Part shown: in pieces, positions 47,646 to 56,304 of the stretch | How the letters are laid out: each line of letters starts with the position of its first letter | How positions within the stretch are numbered: the stretch's first letter is position 1 | NCBI RefSeq assembly: GCF_028751545.1 | Contig: NZ_CP071867.1 | Location: 841,306 to 905,305 of the forward strand | From: Gilliamella sp. B3022 | GTDB lineage: Bacteria > Pseudomonadota > Gammaproteobacteria > Enterobacterales > Orbaceae | Reading direction: 5' to 3' | Length of the DNA: 64,000 nucleotides | The notes under the pieces: model-generated | Told to the model about the DNA's origin: nothing | What the model saw: the letters and a program-made list of their open reading frames with translations, nothing else | Databases searched by the model: none | Position numbers and translations under genes: made by a program

Positions 47646-48047
47646 ATGGCTAGATTCTATCTTATCGGTTTTTCAGTATTACTTTTTTTTGATACTATTG
47701 CACAATGTAGTTTTAAATTAACCGCTATCCATGCCCAACCTCTAGAAATGAGTATGGATTGGTTAGTGCGGGTTTTTACTAACCCATGGATTTATATATC
47801 AATAACAGGATATATTCTTACTTTTTTCACCTGGATGACGTTATTAAAAAAAGCACCAGTCGGTCCAGCATTTGCCGCATCTCACTTTGAAGTAGTAACG
47901 GTAATGATTGCATCAATCTGGTTATTTCAGGAACCTATTACGTTATTTAAATTAATCGGTACAATTCTAATTGTTTCAGGAATTTTGTTTTTAGCATTAG
48001 CAGAAGGCAAATTATCTAAACAGAATTCTTCTAAACATCATCCTTAA
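47646..48047 (+). CDS. Half-size EamA/SMR-type membrane protein (second of pair)
   Basis: 133 residues with four membrane segments, paralogous to the preceding protein: FDTIAQCSFKLTAIHAQ parallels FDTLGQVAFKFAAISPN, and FQEPITLFKLIGTILIVSG parallels the last helix pair there. The Lys-rich tail GKLSKQNSSKHHP points to a cytoplasmic C-terminus. The pair is likely a heterodimeric exporter or lipid-carrier flippase. Nothing in the sequence fixes the substrate. Confidence 0.82.
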   Translation: MARFYLIGFSVLLFFDTIAQCSFKLTAIHAQPLEMSMDWLVRVFTNPWIYISITGYILTFFTWMTLLKKAPVGPAFAASHFEVVTVMIASIWLFQEPITLFKLIGTILIVSGILFLALAEGKLSKQNSSKHHP

Positions 48048-48064
48048 ATTTTTTTCAGATCTTT

Positions 48065-48118
48065 GGAAAAGTAGGTCTAAGTTTTATACTCAAACACCTA
48101 CATTTCCTCAAACTTTTT
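48065..48118. terminator. Hairpin between the converging halves of the cluster
   Basis: GGAAAAGTAGGT (48065-48076) pairs with ACCTACATTTCC (48096-48107) with one mismatch; CTTTTTG follows on the plus strand. It separates the plus unit ending at 48047 from the minus unit ending at 48128. Confidence 0.5.
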
Positions 48119-48127
48119 GACAATAGT

Positions 48128-48999
48128 TTATCCTGAAATAGCTTTCAATAACGTTAGATTAAGCTGATGTTGCTCTTTCTGCCAATTGATAAGATCATCA
48201 GATGATATGCTGGGTTGCTTATCTAGTGAACTAAGAAAACGTTTAAACCAATTTGTCGGTTTCCATATAGAAAGTTCCCCTGTAATATCACTACCAACAA
48301 GCCTTGGTTTGATTGAGGTGATAGTATCAAGGATATGATATGTTTGTAATTTACCCTGATCCCAATTGGTATGTACAACTTCTTCACTTAATGCATCTTT
48401 ATCAATCGATAAATAAACAGGTTGTGCGCTATGATATTGTTCTGAAAGAAAGCTAGCAATAAGATCATCAGGGGTAGCAAAATGGCGAAAAGCATGACTT
48501 AAGCCAATTTTTTTTGCCCAAGTAACATTGACATCTAAACTCCAATAAGTCAGTTTTTTATGGAATAGCGGTGACCATCTGTTTTCCCAAAAATGAGAAA
48601 GACCAATGTCTTGAGATGAAATACCTAAAACATGTACGCGGCTAACAAAAGGTAAACTTGCCACGTAACTAATCCATGATCCGCAATGTATTCCAAATAA
48701 ATAACGCATATTGTCAGGATGATTATCAAAAACGACAACTTGAATGGGATTGCTAGCTGAATATTCTTTAGCTAAACGTTCAATCAATAATAACGAAACA
48801 TGATGAAAATCTCCACTTCCCATTAACACCGTTCCATATTTATCAGGTAGGGATTGTTGCAACACTTTTTTAAAGTGAAAGAATTTTTTCTCAGTACAGC
48901 CAAAGCGAATGGCATCCTGCCACTCAGTCACATCGATGGTTTTAGCATTGTTTATCTTACCTACACTTTTATCGAAATTGAGTATAATAGGACAGGTCA
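48128..48999 (-). CDS. Arginase/agmatinase-fold protein
   Basis: 290 residues counted from the ATG. The ureohydrolase metal ligands are all present: His66/His67 in GSGDFHHVS, Asp92-x-His94-x-Asp96 in VFDNHPDNM, and Asp200-x-Asp202 in LSIDKDAL. The binuclear Mn site should therefore form. Outside these motifs it is unlike arginase or agmatinase: the substrate loops are different and the usual SxDxDxxDP block is shortened. It may hydrolyse a guanidino compound or another C-N bond. Its start overlaps the upstream stop by about four bases (ATGA), so it is translationally coupled to the GNAT-fold gene. Confidence 0.78.
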
Positions 49000-50046
49000 T
49001 GCTACTTTCTCCTTGTCACTTTCAAAGTGACCAATCAATTTACGTAATATTACACGTAATAATGGATTACGAATATATACTAAATGTTTAGTAAATGTGA
49101 ATTTAGCACCCAATGATGCTTTTACTTCAGGATCTGTCCAACCTGCAATATAATAATTAAATCCTTGTTGCAACGCATATTCAAGATTTACAAACCAGCT
49201 TACGAAGTAAAGATTTAGTTCTCTTGCTTTTGGATAAACCATGCCGATATATTTATCAATCAGCATATTATTTACTTCAAAACAGATATTAAAACCAATA
49301 AATACTCCATTATTGTGATAAGTAAAAATATGGGCTTTGGCTGCTTTACTTTGCAATAATTGAATAAAAAATGGTTTAGTTAATAAATCAAAATGTATTT
49401 CGCTTTGCTGATAAACATTAAGATAAAGTTGATAATATTCGTCTTGAACATCTTGATTAAAAAAGCATTCATCCCCACTATGCAAAATATTAATGTCTAA
49501 TTTATCGCGTGATTTTAGTTTTCTTCTAAAATTTTTTCGTCGACTATACGAAAAACGCGAGAAAACTTCGTTTATATCAACAAAATCAATAGGTAACCAA
49601 GCTAATGCTTGTCCTTCAACTTCGATATAGCCTTGTTCTTTTAACGCTTCAATAAGCTGCTCTGAATAGTGGTTATCGTATTCACTTAATAACGGGGATG
49701 CTAAAGGAAGATCTTTAACAATCATAAAAGGATATTGTTTGGCATAAGTTGTTTTAAGATGTTTAGCTAATTGATTAGCATCAACCTTATCTGTTAATAA
49801 CGTATATTCCGAAACAGTTGTCCCAACAAAACAGGTTCTTGGCTGTAACCAATGTTTCCATTTTTTATAAAAAGGAAATTTTTGAATTTTATATTTAAAA
49901 TCATCATTTGCAGTTGTAAGTAAATCAAACTTGGCAGAAAAAACAGGCACATCATCATCACTTAACCAAGCTGAAAAATCCTGTGGCGGATAAGTTAAAA
50001 AGCTGTCTATTAATTCATTTTTTTCTAACTGATTGATGTATTTCAT
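48997..50046 (-). CDS. GNAT/FemX-like (BioF2-type) acyl- or aminoacyltransferase
   Basis: 349 residues. The central part SYSRRKNFRRKLKSRDKLDI followed by EYYQLYLNVYQQSE and, later, FIGFNICFEVNNMLIDKYIGM and YYIAGWTDPEVKASLGAKF matches the acetyltransferase-fold family once called peptidogalycan biosynthesis/recognition (BioF2-like). Such proteins transfer acyl or aminoacyl groups, sometimes from tRNA. Second gene of the minus unit, 72 bases after the aminotransferase gene with a hairpin between. Confidence 0.68.
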   Translation of the reverse strand: MKYINQLEKNELIDSFLTYPPQDFSAWLSDDDVPVFSAKFDLLTTANDDFKYKIQKFPFYKKWKHWLQPRTCFVGTTVSEYTLLTDKVDANQLAKHLKTTYAKQYPFMIVKDLPLASPLLSEYDNHYSEQLIEALKEQGYIEVEGQALAWLPIDFVDINEVFSRFSYSRRKNFRRKLKSRDKLDINILHSGDECFFNQDVQDEYYQLYLNVYQQSEIHFDLLTKPFFIQLLQSKAAKAHIFTYHNNGVFIGFNICFEVNNMLIDKYIGMVYPKARELNLYFVSWFVNLEYALQQGFNYYIAGWTDPEVKASLGAKFTFTKHLVYIRNPLLRVILRKLIGHFESDKEKVA

Positions 50047-50078
50047 AAATTTAATAAATGGTTGGCTATAAAACGCAA

Positions 50079-50100
50079 CCTGCCAACAAAAGTTGGCAGG
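50079..50100 (-). terminator. Hairpin between the aminotransferase and GNAT-fold genes
   Basis: CCTGCCAAC (50079-50087) and GTTGGCAGG (50092-50100) form a perfect 9-bp GC-rich stem with an AAAA loop. On the minus strand TTGCGTTTTATAG follows, so it could be a partial terminator that lowers expression of the two downstream genes. Confidence 0.55.
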
Positions 50101-50118
50101 AAGAATAGAATTAAAGGA

Positions 50119-51528
50119 TTAAAGTTCTTTTTTTGCTCGTGTGATTAATTGATCGAGCAATTCGATACCTTGATCGATTTCTTGACGAGAAATATGTAAT
50201 GATGGAGCAAAGGTGATAACATTTTTATAGTAACCACCAATATCGAGCACCAAGCCCATTTTGTTACCTTTCCAATCAAGATCACCTGACATACCAATAT
50301 CTACCATTTTATCAACTAAGGCTTTGTTAGCGGTAAATCCATCTTCGGTACAAATTTCAGCGCGAAGTGCAAGACCTAGACCATCAACTTCGCCTATCTC
50401 TTTATGTTTCTTCTCTAGTGTTTTTAATCCTTCAAGGAAGTATGCTCCGCTATCCATTACCATTTTTTCGTAATCTGTTTCAGAAGTCATTTTTAATACT
50501 TCTAAACCAACTGCAGTACCTAAAGGATTTGAAGCAAACGTAGAGTGAGTTGAGCCAACTGGGAATACTTCCGGATTGATTAACTCTTCACGAGCCCATA
50601 AGCCACCTAATGGATTTAAACCATTAGTTAATGCTTTCGCAAATACCACCACATCAGGTTTAACATCAAAATGCTCAATTGACCATAATTTACCAGTACG
50701 ATAAAAGCCCATTTGAATTTCATCAACAACTAATAAAATACCATATTGATCTAAAACTTTTTTCAGACCTTTAAAGTAATTACGTGGAGGAACAATATAA
50801 CCACCCGTTGCTTGTAACGGTTCGGCATAAAATGCAGCATATTCAGCCTGTCCTACTTTTGGATCCCATACACCGTGATATTCAGTTTCAAATAAACGAG
50901 CAAACTCAGCAACTAAATGTTCACCATATTCTTCTGCTGTCATTCCTTTTGGACGACGAAACGGATATGGGAATGGTACAAACATTGCACGATCACCAAA
51001 GTGACCATAACGACGACGGTAACGGTAGCTTGAGGTAATTGAAGATGCACCCAAAGTACGGCCATGGTAACCACCTTGAAATGCAAACATCAGAGATTTA
51101 CCACCAGTAGCATTACGAACGACTTTTAATGAATCTTCAATACATTGTGAACCACCAACATTAAAATGAACTCGCCCTTGGTAACCGAATCGCTGCTCCA
51201 TACCTTGAGCAATTGTTTTGGCTAATTCGATTTTAGTAGGATGTAAATACTGGCTAGCGCATTGTGGTAAAGTATCAATTTGCTTTTTAAGTACGTTATT
51301 TAAACGTTCATTAGCATAACCAAAGTTACAAGCAGAGTACCACATTTGTAAATCAAGGAAGGCTTTACCTTCTTTATCATACATGTAACTACCTTCACAG
51401 CCATCAAAAATCTTTGGTGGTTCAACATAATGCACGGTATCACCAAATGAACAATATTTTGCTTCATCAGCCAATAACGTTGCATCGTCGGGCCGACTAT
51501 TAATCATTTCTAAAGTTGGTTTACTCAT
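50119..51528 (-). CDS. Class III PLP-dependent aminotransferase
   Basis: 469 residues. PLP site: Lys298 in VVVFAKALTNG, Asp269 in LLVVDEIQMGFYRTG, phosphate contacts HFNVGGSQCIEDSLK, and GGYHGRTLGASSITSSYRYR. Relatives move an amino group between omega-amino compounds (GABA, putrescine, ornithine, lysine derivatives) and 2-oxoglutarate or pyruvate. An insertion around 175-230 (YRRRYGHFGDRAMFVPFPYP, then an Arg/Lys-rich loop) marks a subgroup I cannot name. First gene of the minus unit with arginase-fold and GNAT-fold genes. Confidence 0.88.
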   Translation of the reverse strand: MSKPTLEMINSRPDDATLLADEAKYCSFGDTVHYVEPPKIFDGCEGSYMYDKEGKAFLDLQMWYSACNFGYANERLNNVLKKQIDTLPQCASQYLHPTKIELAKTIAQGMEQRFGYQGRVHFNVGGSQCIEDSLKVVRNATGGKSLMFAFQGGYHGRTLGASSITSSYRYRRRYGHFGDRAMFVPFPYPFRRPKGMTAEEYGEHLVAEFARLFETEYHGVWDPKVGQAEYAAFYAEPLQATGGYIVPPRNYFKGLKKVLDQYGILLVVDEIQMGFYRTGKLWSIEHFDVKPDVVVFAKALTNGLNPLGGLWAREELINPEVFPVGSTHSTFASNPLGTAVGLEVLKMTSETDYEKMVMDSGAYFLEGLKTLEKKHKEIGEVDGLGLALRAEICTEDGFTANKALVDKMVDIGMSGDLDWKGNKMGLVLDIGGYYKNVITFAPSLHISRQEIDQGIELLDQLITRAKKEL

Positions 51529-51679
51529 AATTTATCTCACTAATCCATATTCAAATATGACAAAATGTGGCATTATTATTAAGGAAATTCATTTGTTACA
51601 ATGTACAATTAATGTATTGATTGTGTGACCAAGACTCCAGATGAATAATATTCGATTAGATGATAGCGTTATTACTTAA

Positions 51680-52444
51680 ATGGATATAAAAAAGATGAAA
51701 AAAACATTTTGTTCAATTCCTATTTTATCAATAATTACTTTATCAACTATACCAACTGTATCTGCCAATCCAACATCTATTGGATTAGGTATTGGTTGGG
51801 GGAATTCTCCGTATAAAAGTTACAGTTCAAAGTTTTATCCAGTTCCTCATATTGATTATGACAATGGTCTATTTTTTATCGATGATTTATCAGCTGGCAT
51901 TTATGCTTATAATACAAATAATCAAAGTTTATCCATTGGAGCACGTTACTTATCTAACGAATTCAAACCAAATGACTCCAATAATCATCAATTAAAACTT
52001 CTTGATAACCGTCACTCAACCCTATTGGCTGAAATTGAATACTCTATAGATACTAATTTTGGAAGTTTTTCTAGTAGTATAGGAGCTGATATACTAGATG
52101 AAAGTAATAGTTTATTAGCCAATGCTGATTATAGTATTCCTTATATGCAAGGTAACTTAATAATTGTTCCAACTATAGGTGTAAATTGGGCAAACAGCAA
52201 ACATAACGATTATTACTATGGTATTTCTCATAAAGAATCATCGCGTTCAAAATTACATTACTTTAATGTTGACAGCTCATTTACGCCTTACGCTGAAATA
52301 GGAGCACAATATTTATTAACTGACAACATTGCTACATTTGGTAGTGTACATATTGATAAATTAACTGGTGATGCTGCGGACAGTCCAATGGTTGATAATA
52401 GTACAGTAACATCAGTTTATATGGGCATATCTTATAAATTCTAA
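51680..52444 (+). CDS. MipA/OmpV family outer membrane protein
   Basis: 254 residues. Signal peptide (FCSIPILSIITLSTIPTVSA, cut before NPTS). The mature part has the OmpV beta-barrel pattern: SIGLGIGWGNSPYKSYSSKF, PHIDYDNGLFFIDDLSAGIY and the C-terminal strand SVYMGISYKF ending in Phe for BAM recognition. Some members anchor murein-hydrolase complexes; others are porin-like or stress-induced. Divergent from the aminotransferase gene with a 150-bp gap. An internal start five codons in is possible. Confidence 0.82.
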   Translation: MDIKKMKKTFCSIPILSIITLSTIPTVSANPTSIGLGIGWGNSPYKSYSSKFYPVPHIDYDNGLFFIDDLSAGIYAYNTNNQSLSIGARYLSNEFKPNDSNNHQLKLLDNRHSTLLAEIEYSIDTNFGSFSSSIGADILDESNSLLANADYSIPYMQGNLIIVPTIGVNWANSKHNDYYYGISHKESSRSKLHYFNVDSSFTPYAEIGAQYLLTDNIATFGSVHIDKLTGDAADSPMVDNSTVTSVYMGISYKF

Positions 52445-52570
52445 CCTTAGAAACATGCTGAATCTAAGCACAATAATAAAACTATGACTGTTTTACAATT
52501 TACAGGCAGTTAATAAAAACTAAACATGCTAAAATAATAACCATAAACACATTTTAGGAACGATAAATCC

Positions 52571-53479
52571 ATGCTTTGGTTTAAAAATGCCATTATTTAT
52601 CAATTAAATAATGACACGTTACTCAATAAAGATGCTATTGAAAAAGCAATTAAATCTCAAATGTTTACCCCATGTGGCAACTTAGATACAACAAAAATGG
52701 GCTGGGTTTCACCCTATCATGACAATAACCAAAATGATTTTATTGTCGATATGCAAGGTCATTTATTATTACGTATAAAAAAAGAAACCAAAATATTACC
52801 AGCGCCAGTCATTAAACAAACTTTATTAGAAAAAATTGATAAACAAGAACAAGCTCTAAGTAGAAGACTTACAAAAAACGAGAAGGCTAGCTTAAAAGAT
52901 GAAGTTTTAATTGACTTAATGCCAAGGGCTTTTAGTAAATATAACCATTATTGGCTTTGGATTGATACTGAAAATAAACGTATTATTGTTGATTGTAGTA
53001 GTTTTAAACAAGCTGAAGATATTCTCGCGATTTTACGCAAAGAACTTGGTTCATTAGCATTAACTCCACTATCAATTGACAAACCACTTGAACAGATTAT
53101 GACCTCATGGGTTAAAGAAAAGCTTAATTTTTCACCCTTTATATTAGGTGATCAAGCTGAACTTAAAGATCCGCTCGAAGGTAATGGAATTATCAGCTGT
53201 AAAAATCAAGAAATCACAAGCGATGAAATGCGCGTTCATTTTGATTCGGGTAAATGGATTACAAAAATGAAAATTGTCGATGAGAGAGGTGTTAACTTTA
53301 TCGTCAATTCTGACCTAACATTTAAACGAATAAAATTTGATTCTATAATACTAGATGAAAATGAAGATATAAGCTCAGATGAATTTGATAAACGACTTGA
53401 AGCTGACTTTTTTATTATGTCAAAAGTGTTATCCAATACGGTAAATGATTTTACTACAGTGATTAACAAAATATTTTGA
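52571..53479 (+). CDS. rdgC: Recombination-associated protein RdgC
   Basis: 302 residues (E. coli 303). Ring-forming dimer that binds duplex DNA and modulates RecA. The N-terminus MLWFKNAIIYQLN, then GWVSPYHDN and KQTLLEKIDKQEQALSRRLTKNEK are typical, with MPRAFSKYNHYWLWIDTENK in the middle. AGGA precedes the ATG. Single gene ahead of ompA. Confidence 0.94.
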   Translation: MLWFKNAIIYQLNNDTLLNKDAIEKAIKSQMFTPCGNLDTTKMGWVSPYHDNNQNDFIVDMQGHLLLRIKKETKILPAPVIKQTLLEKIDKQEQALSRRLTKNEKASLKDEVLIDLMPRAFSKYNHYWLWIDTENKRIIVDCSSFKQAEDILAILRKELGSLALTPLSIDKPLEQIMTSWVKEKLNFSPFILGDQAELKDPLEGNGIISCKNQEITSDEMRVHFDSGKWITKMKIVDERGVNFIVNSDLTFKRIKFDSIILDENEDISSDEFDKRLEADFFIMSKVLSNTVNDFTTVINKIF

Positions 53480-53538
53480 TAACATTGTTTAAATTTTTTA
53501 AAGGCGATATCATTAGATATAGATTTGTATACAAGATA

Positions 53539-53547
53539 TGCTATAAT
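53539..53547 (+). promoter_or_regulatory. Extended -10 promoter for ompA
   Basis: TGCTATAAT is an extended -10 element about 125 bases before the ompA ATG, giving a leader long enough to stabilise the mRNA, as known for enterobacterial ompA. No good -35 is seen. ATGCTATAATC is partly mirrored by GATTATGTATAGCAT just downstream. Confidence 0.5.
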
Positions 53548-53670
53548 CAACTAGGATTATGTATAGCATAATTAATACAACAATAAGTAATTGTTCTTTT
53601 ATTTAAAGTGAAATTTAAACAAAAGGAAACTAAACATCGTCTATAACAACATTAAAGTTGAGGCAAAAAA

Positions 53671-54774
53671 ATGAAAAAAACAACTCTAGCTCTAGCAATT
53701 GCAGTTGCAAGCTTAACAGCTACTGCAGCTAATGCAGCATATGAAGATAACACTTTTTATACAGGTGCTAAATTAGGTTGGTCAGAACTCTACAGATTAG
53801 ATGCAAATAAAATTCGTGAAAACTCTAACGTTGGTGTTAGCACTTCTGATCGTAGCAATATCGGCGGCGGTGCTTTTCTTGGTTTCCAAGCAAATCCTTA
53901 TCTTGCATTTGAATTAGGATATGACTGGTTGGGTTCTGCTAAATATAAAAAGACTTACAATTATCAAGGCACTCACAGTGATCTAGGTCACAGTAAAGTT
54001 TCAGCACAAGGTGTTTCTTTAACTGGTAAATTAAGTTATCCAATATCATTCATTTCTGATGACCTTGATATTTATGCTCGTGCAGGTGGAATGGTAACTA
54101 TTGCTAAGTGGAAAAATAGCGGCTTAGTTAAAGATGTAAATGGACACGGCGGAACTAAAACTGACTTATCTCCTGTTTATGCATTAGGTCTTGACTATCG
54201 CTTTGATGAAGACTTCTCTACTCGTTTAGAATATCAATATGTTCAACATATCCATACTAAAACTAATGCATCACCAGACGCCGGTTTATTAACTTTAGGT
54301 ATTACTTACCGTTTAGGTTCACCTGTTGTAGCAGCACCTGAAGTTGAAGTTAAAACACAAGAAAATCGTTATGTATTAAATGAAGATGTATTATTTGCCT
54401 ATGCGAAATCTGACTTAAAAGCTGAAGGTCGTCAAGCATTAGACAACTTATTAACATCACTTGTTAAAATTAACCCAACTCAAAGCGCTATCGTTGTAAT
54501 TGGTCATACTGACCGTATTGGTTCAGATACCTATAATCAAAAACTTTCTGAGCAACGCGCACATTCAGTAATGAAATACCTAGTAGAAAAAGGTGTTCCA
54601 GCTGATCTAATCAGTGCACGTGGTGTGGGTAAAACACAACCAGTTACAGGTACTAAATGTAATGCACTTCGTGGCGCTAACTTAAAAGCATGTTTAGCAC
54701 CAGATCGTCGTGTTGAAATTGAAGTTAAAGCACGTAATATTCAAGAAGTTAAAGTTATTGATACAACAAATTAA
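53671..54774 (+). CDS. ompA: Outer membrane protein A (OmpA)
   Basis: 367 residues. Signal peptide MKKTTLALAIAVASLTATA-ANA; N-terminal eight-stranded barrel (about 22-215: DNTFYTGAKLGWSELYRL ... LTLGITYRLGSP); short linker; C-terminal peptidoglycan-binding domain with VVIGHTDRIGSDTYNQKLSE, ARGVGKTQPV and APDRRVEIEV, including the Asp and Arg that bind diaminopimelate. A Cys pair (TKCNALRGANLKACLAP) as in E. coli OmpA. GAGG before the ATG and a strong terminator after indicate high expression. Confidence 0.96.
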   Translation: MKKTTLALAIAVASLTATAANAAYEDNTFYTGAKLGWSELYRLDANKIRENSNVGVSTSDRSNIGGGAFLGFQANPYLAFELGYDWLGSAKYKKTYNYQGTHSDLGHSKVSAQGVSLTGKLSYPISFISDDLDIYARAGGMVTIAKWKNSGLVKDVNGHGGTKTDLSPVYALGLDYRFDEDFSTRLEYQYVQHIHTKTNASPDAGLLTLGITYRLGSPVVAAPEVEVKTQENRYVLNEDVLFAYAKSDLKAEGRQALDNLLTSLVKINPTQSAIVVIGHTDRIGSDTYNQKLSEQRAHSVMKYLVEKGVPADLISARGVGKTQPVTGTKCNALRGANLKACLAPDRRVEIEVKARNIQEVKVIDTTN

Positions 54775-54790
54775 TTATTACTTCTACTTG

Positions 54791-54817
54791 AAAAACCCAG
54801 TTAAACTGGGTTTTTTT
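54791..54817 (+). terminator. Intrinsic terminator of ompA
   Basis: AAAAACCCAG (54791-54800) pairs with CTGGGTTTTT (54806-54815), followed by more T: a strong hairpin 17 bases after the ompA stop. Confidence 0.92.
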
Positions 54818-54930
54818 ATCTATATAATTTTTATTCATCAAATTATATAGTCACCCCTATCTATAAATTACCCACAAAAAAGATTATAATTACAGAAGCA
54901 TTGTTAGTAATTAAAATTAAAGGAGTTGCT

Positions 54931-56289
54931 GTGCCTACCGCTATTTGGCAAGATTGTCTTTCTCAATTACAAGAAGAACTTCCAACAACTGAATTTAATT
55001 TATGGATTCGACCATTGCAAGCGGAAATGGTTGATAACAAACTCTATATTTATGCCCCTAACAGATTTGTGTTAGATTGGGTCAGAAATAAATATTTAAC
55101 AACAATATCTCAATTACTAAATAAGCATTTTAATAATGATTCTTTGAAATTGCATCTCGAAGTTGGTTCAACACTTTCGATGGATAAAAAAATCAAAAAT
55201 GAACAACCAAAAGCAGAACTTGTTCCTGCTTGGAAAATGACTAAAGAAACTAATAGCAATCACGCTTATCACTCAGGTATTAATCATAAGCACACATTTA
55301 ATAGCTTTGTTGAAGGCAAATCTAATCAACTTGCTGTTGCTGCTGCTAAACAAGTTGCCCAGAATCCAGGCAAGGCTTATAACCCATTGTTTTTATACGG
55401 TTCAACTGGATTAGGCAAAACTCATTTATTGCATGCTGTTGGTAATCAAATAATTGATGAAAAAGATAATGCAAAAGTTGTTTATATGCATTCAGAACGT
55501 TTTGTGCAAGATATGGTAAAAGCCTTACAAAATAATGCAATTGAAGAGTTTAAAAACTATTATCGTTCTGTTGATGCATTACTTATTGATGATATACAAT
55601 TTTTTGCGAATAAAGAACGTTCTCAAGAAGAATTCTTTCATACTTTTAATTCATTACTAGAGGGTAACCAACAAATTATATTAACTTCAGATCGTTATCC
55701 AAAAGAGATAAATGGCGTAGAGGATCGTTTAAAATCACGTTTTGGCTGGGGATTAACAATAGCAATAGAGCCACCGGAACTTGAAACCCGTGTGGCAATT
55801 TTAATGAAGAAAGCAGAAGAAAATAATATTAAACTGCTTGAAGAGGTTGCTTTTTTTATTGCTAAACGTTTACGTTCCAATGTGCGTGAATTAGAAGGGG
55901 CGCTTAATCGCGTTATTGCTAACGCTAATTTTACTGGCAAATCAATTACTATTGATTTTGTAAAAGATGCTCTAAAAGATTTACTCGCCTTGCAAGAGAA
56001 ACTTGTTACTATTGAAAATATACAAAAGACAGTTGCTGAGTATTATAAAATCAAAGTATCTGATTTGTTATCAAAACGTCGTTCACGATCTGTTGCAAGA
56101 CCACGTCAAGTTGCAATGGCATTAGCGAAAGAATTAACAAACAAAAGTCTTCCTGAAATTGGTGATGGATTTGGAGGAAGAGATCATACAACAGTATTAC
56201 ATGCATGTCGTAAAATCGCAGAATTAAAAGAAGAAAACAACGATATTAAAGAAGATTATTCCAATTTAATACGAACATTATCAACCTAA
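54931..56289 (+). CDS. dnaA: Chromosomal replication initiator DnaA
   Basis: 452 residues from GTG at 54931, with AAAGGAG five bases upstream; the frame extends to 54901 but without family likeness. Domain [21 protein letters not shown]; short linker; AAA+ domain with Walker [18 protein letters not shown] and [11 protein letters not shown]-terminal DNA-binding domain with [17 protein letters not shown] and [15 protein letters not shown] that reads DnaA boxes. Shorter domain II than E. coli (467 aa). First gene of dnaA-dnaN-recF-gyrB. Confidence 0.97.
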   Translation: MPTAIWQDCLSQLQEELPTTEFNLWIRPLQAEMVDNKLYIYAPNRFVLDWVRNKYLTTISQLLNKHFNNDSLKLHLEVGSTLSMDKKIKNEQPKAELVPAWKMTKETNSNHAYHSGINHKHTFNSFVEGKSNQLAVAAAKQVAQNPGKAYNPLFLYGSTGLGKTHLLHAVGNQIIDEKDNAKVVYMHSERFVQDMVKALQNNAIEEFKNYYRSVDALLIDDIQFFANKERSQEEFFHTFNSLLEGNQQIILTSDRYPKEINGVEDRLKSRFGWGLTIAIEPPELETRVAILMKKAEENNIKLLEEVAFFIAKRLRSNVRELEGALNRVIANANFTGKSITIDFVKDALKDLLALQEKLVTIENIQKTVAEYYKIKVSDLLSKRRSRSVARPRQVAMALAKELTNKSLPEIGDGFGGRDHTTVLHACRKIAELKEENNDIKEDYSNLIRTLST

Positions 56290-56304
56290 AAAAGAATCAA
56301 CATT

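Noticed and set aside
51588-51610. TTGTTACAATGTACAA upstream of the aminotransferase gene as an RstA-like site
   Set aside because: The two TACA units are only 7 bases apart and the symmetry is imperfect; not distinguishable from chance.
54818-54930. Possible replication origin before dnaA
   Set aside because: Only one near-consensus DnaA box (TTACCCACA, 54868-54876) and no 13-mer array; gammaproteobacterial origins usually lie near mnmG.
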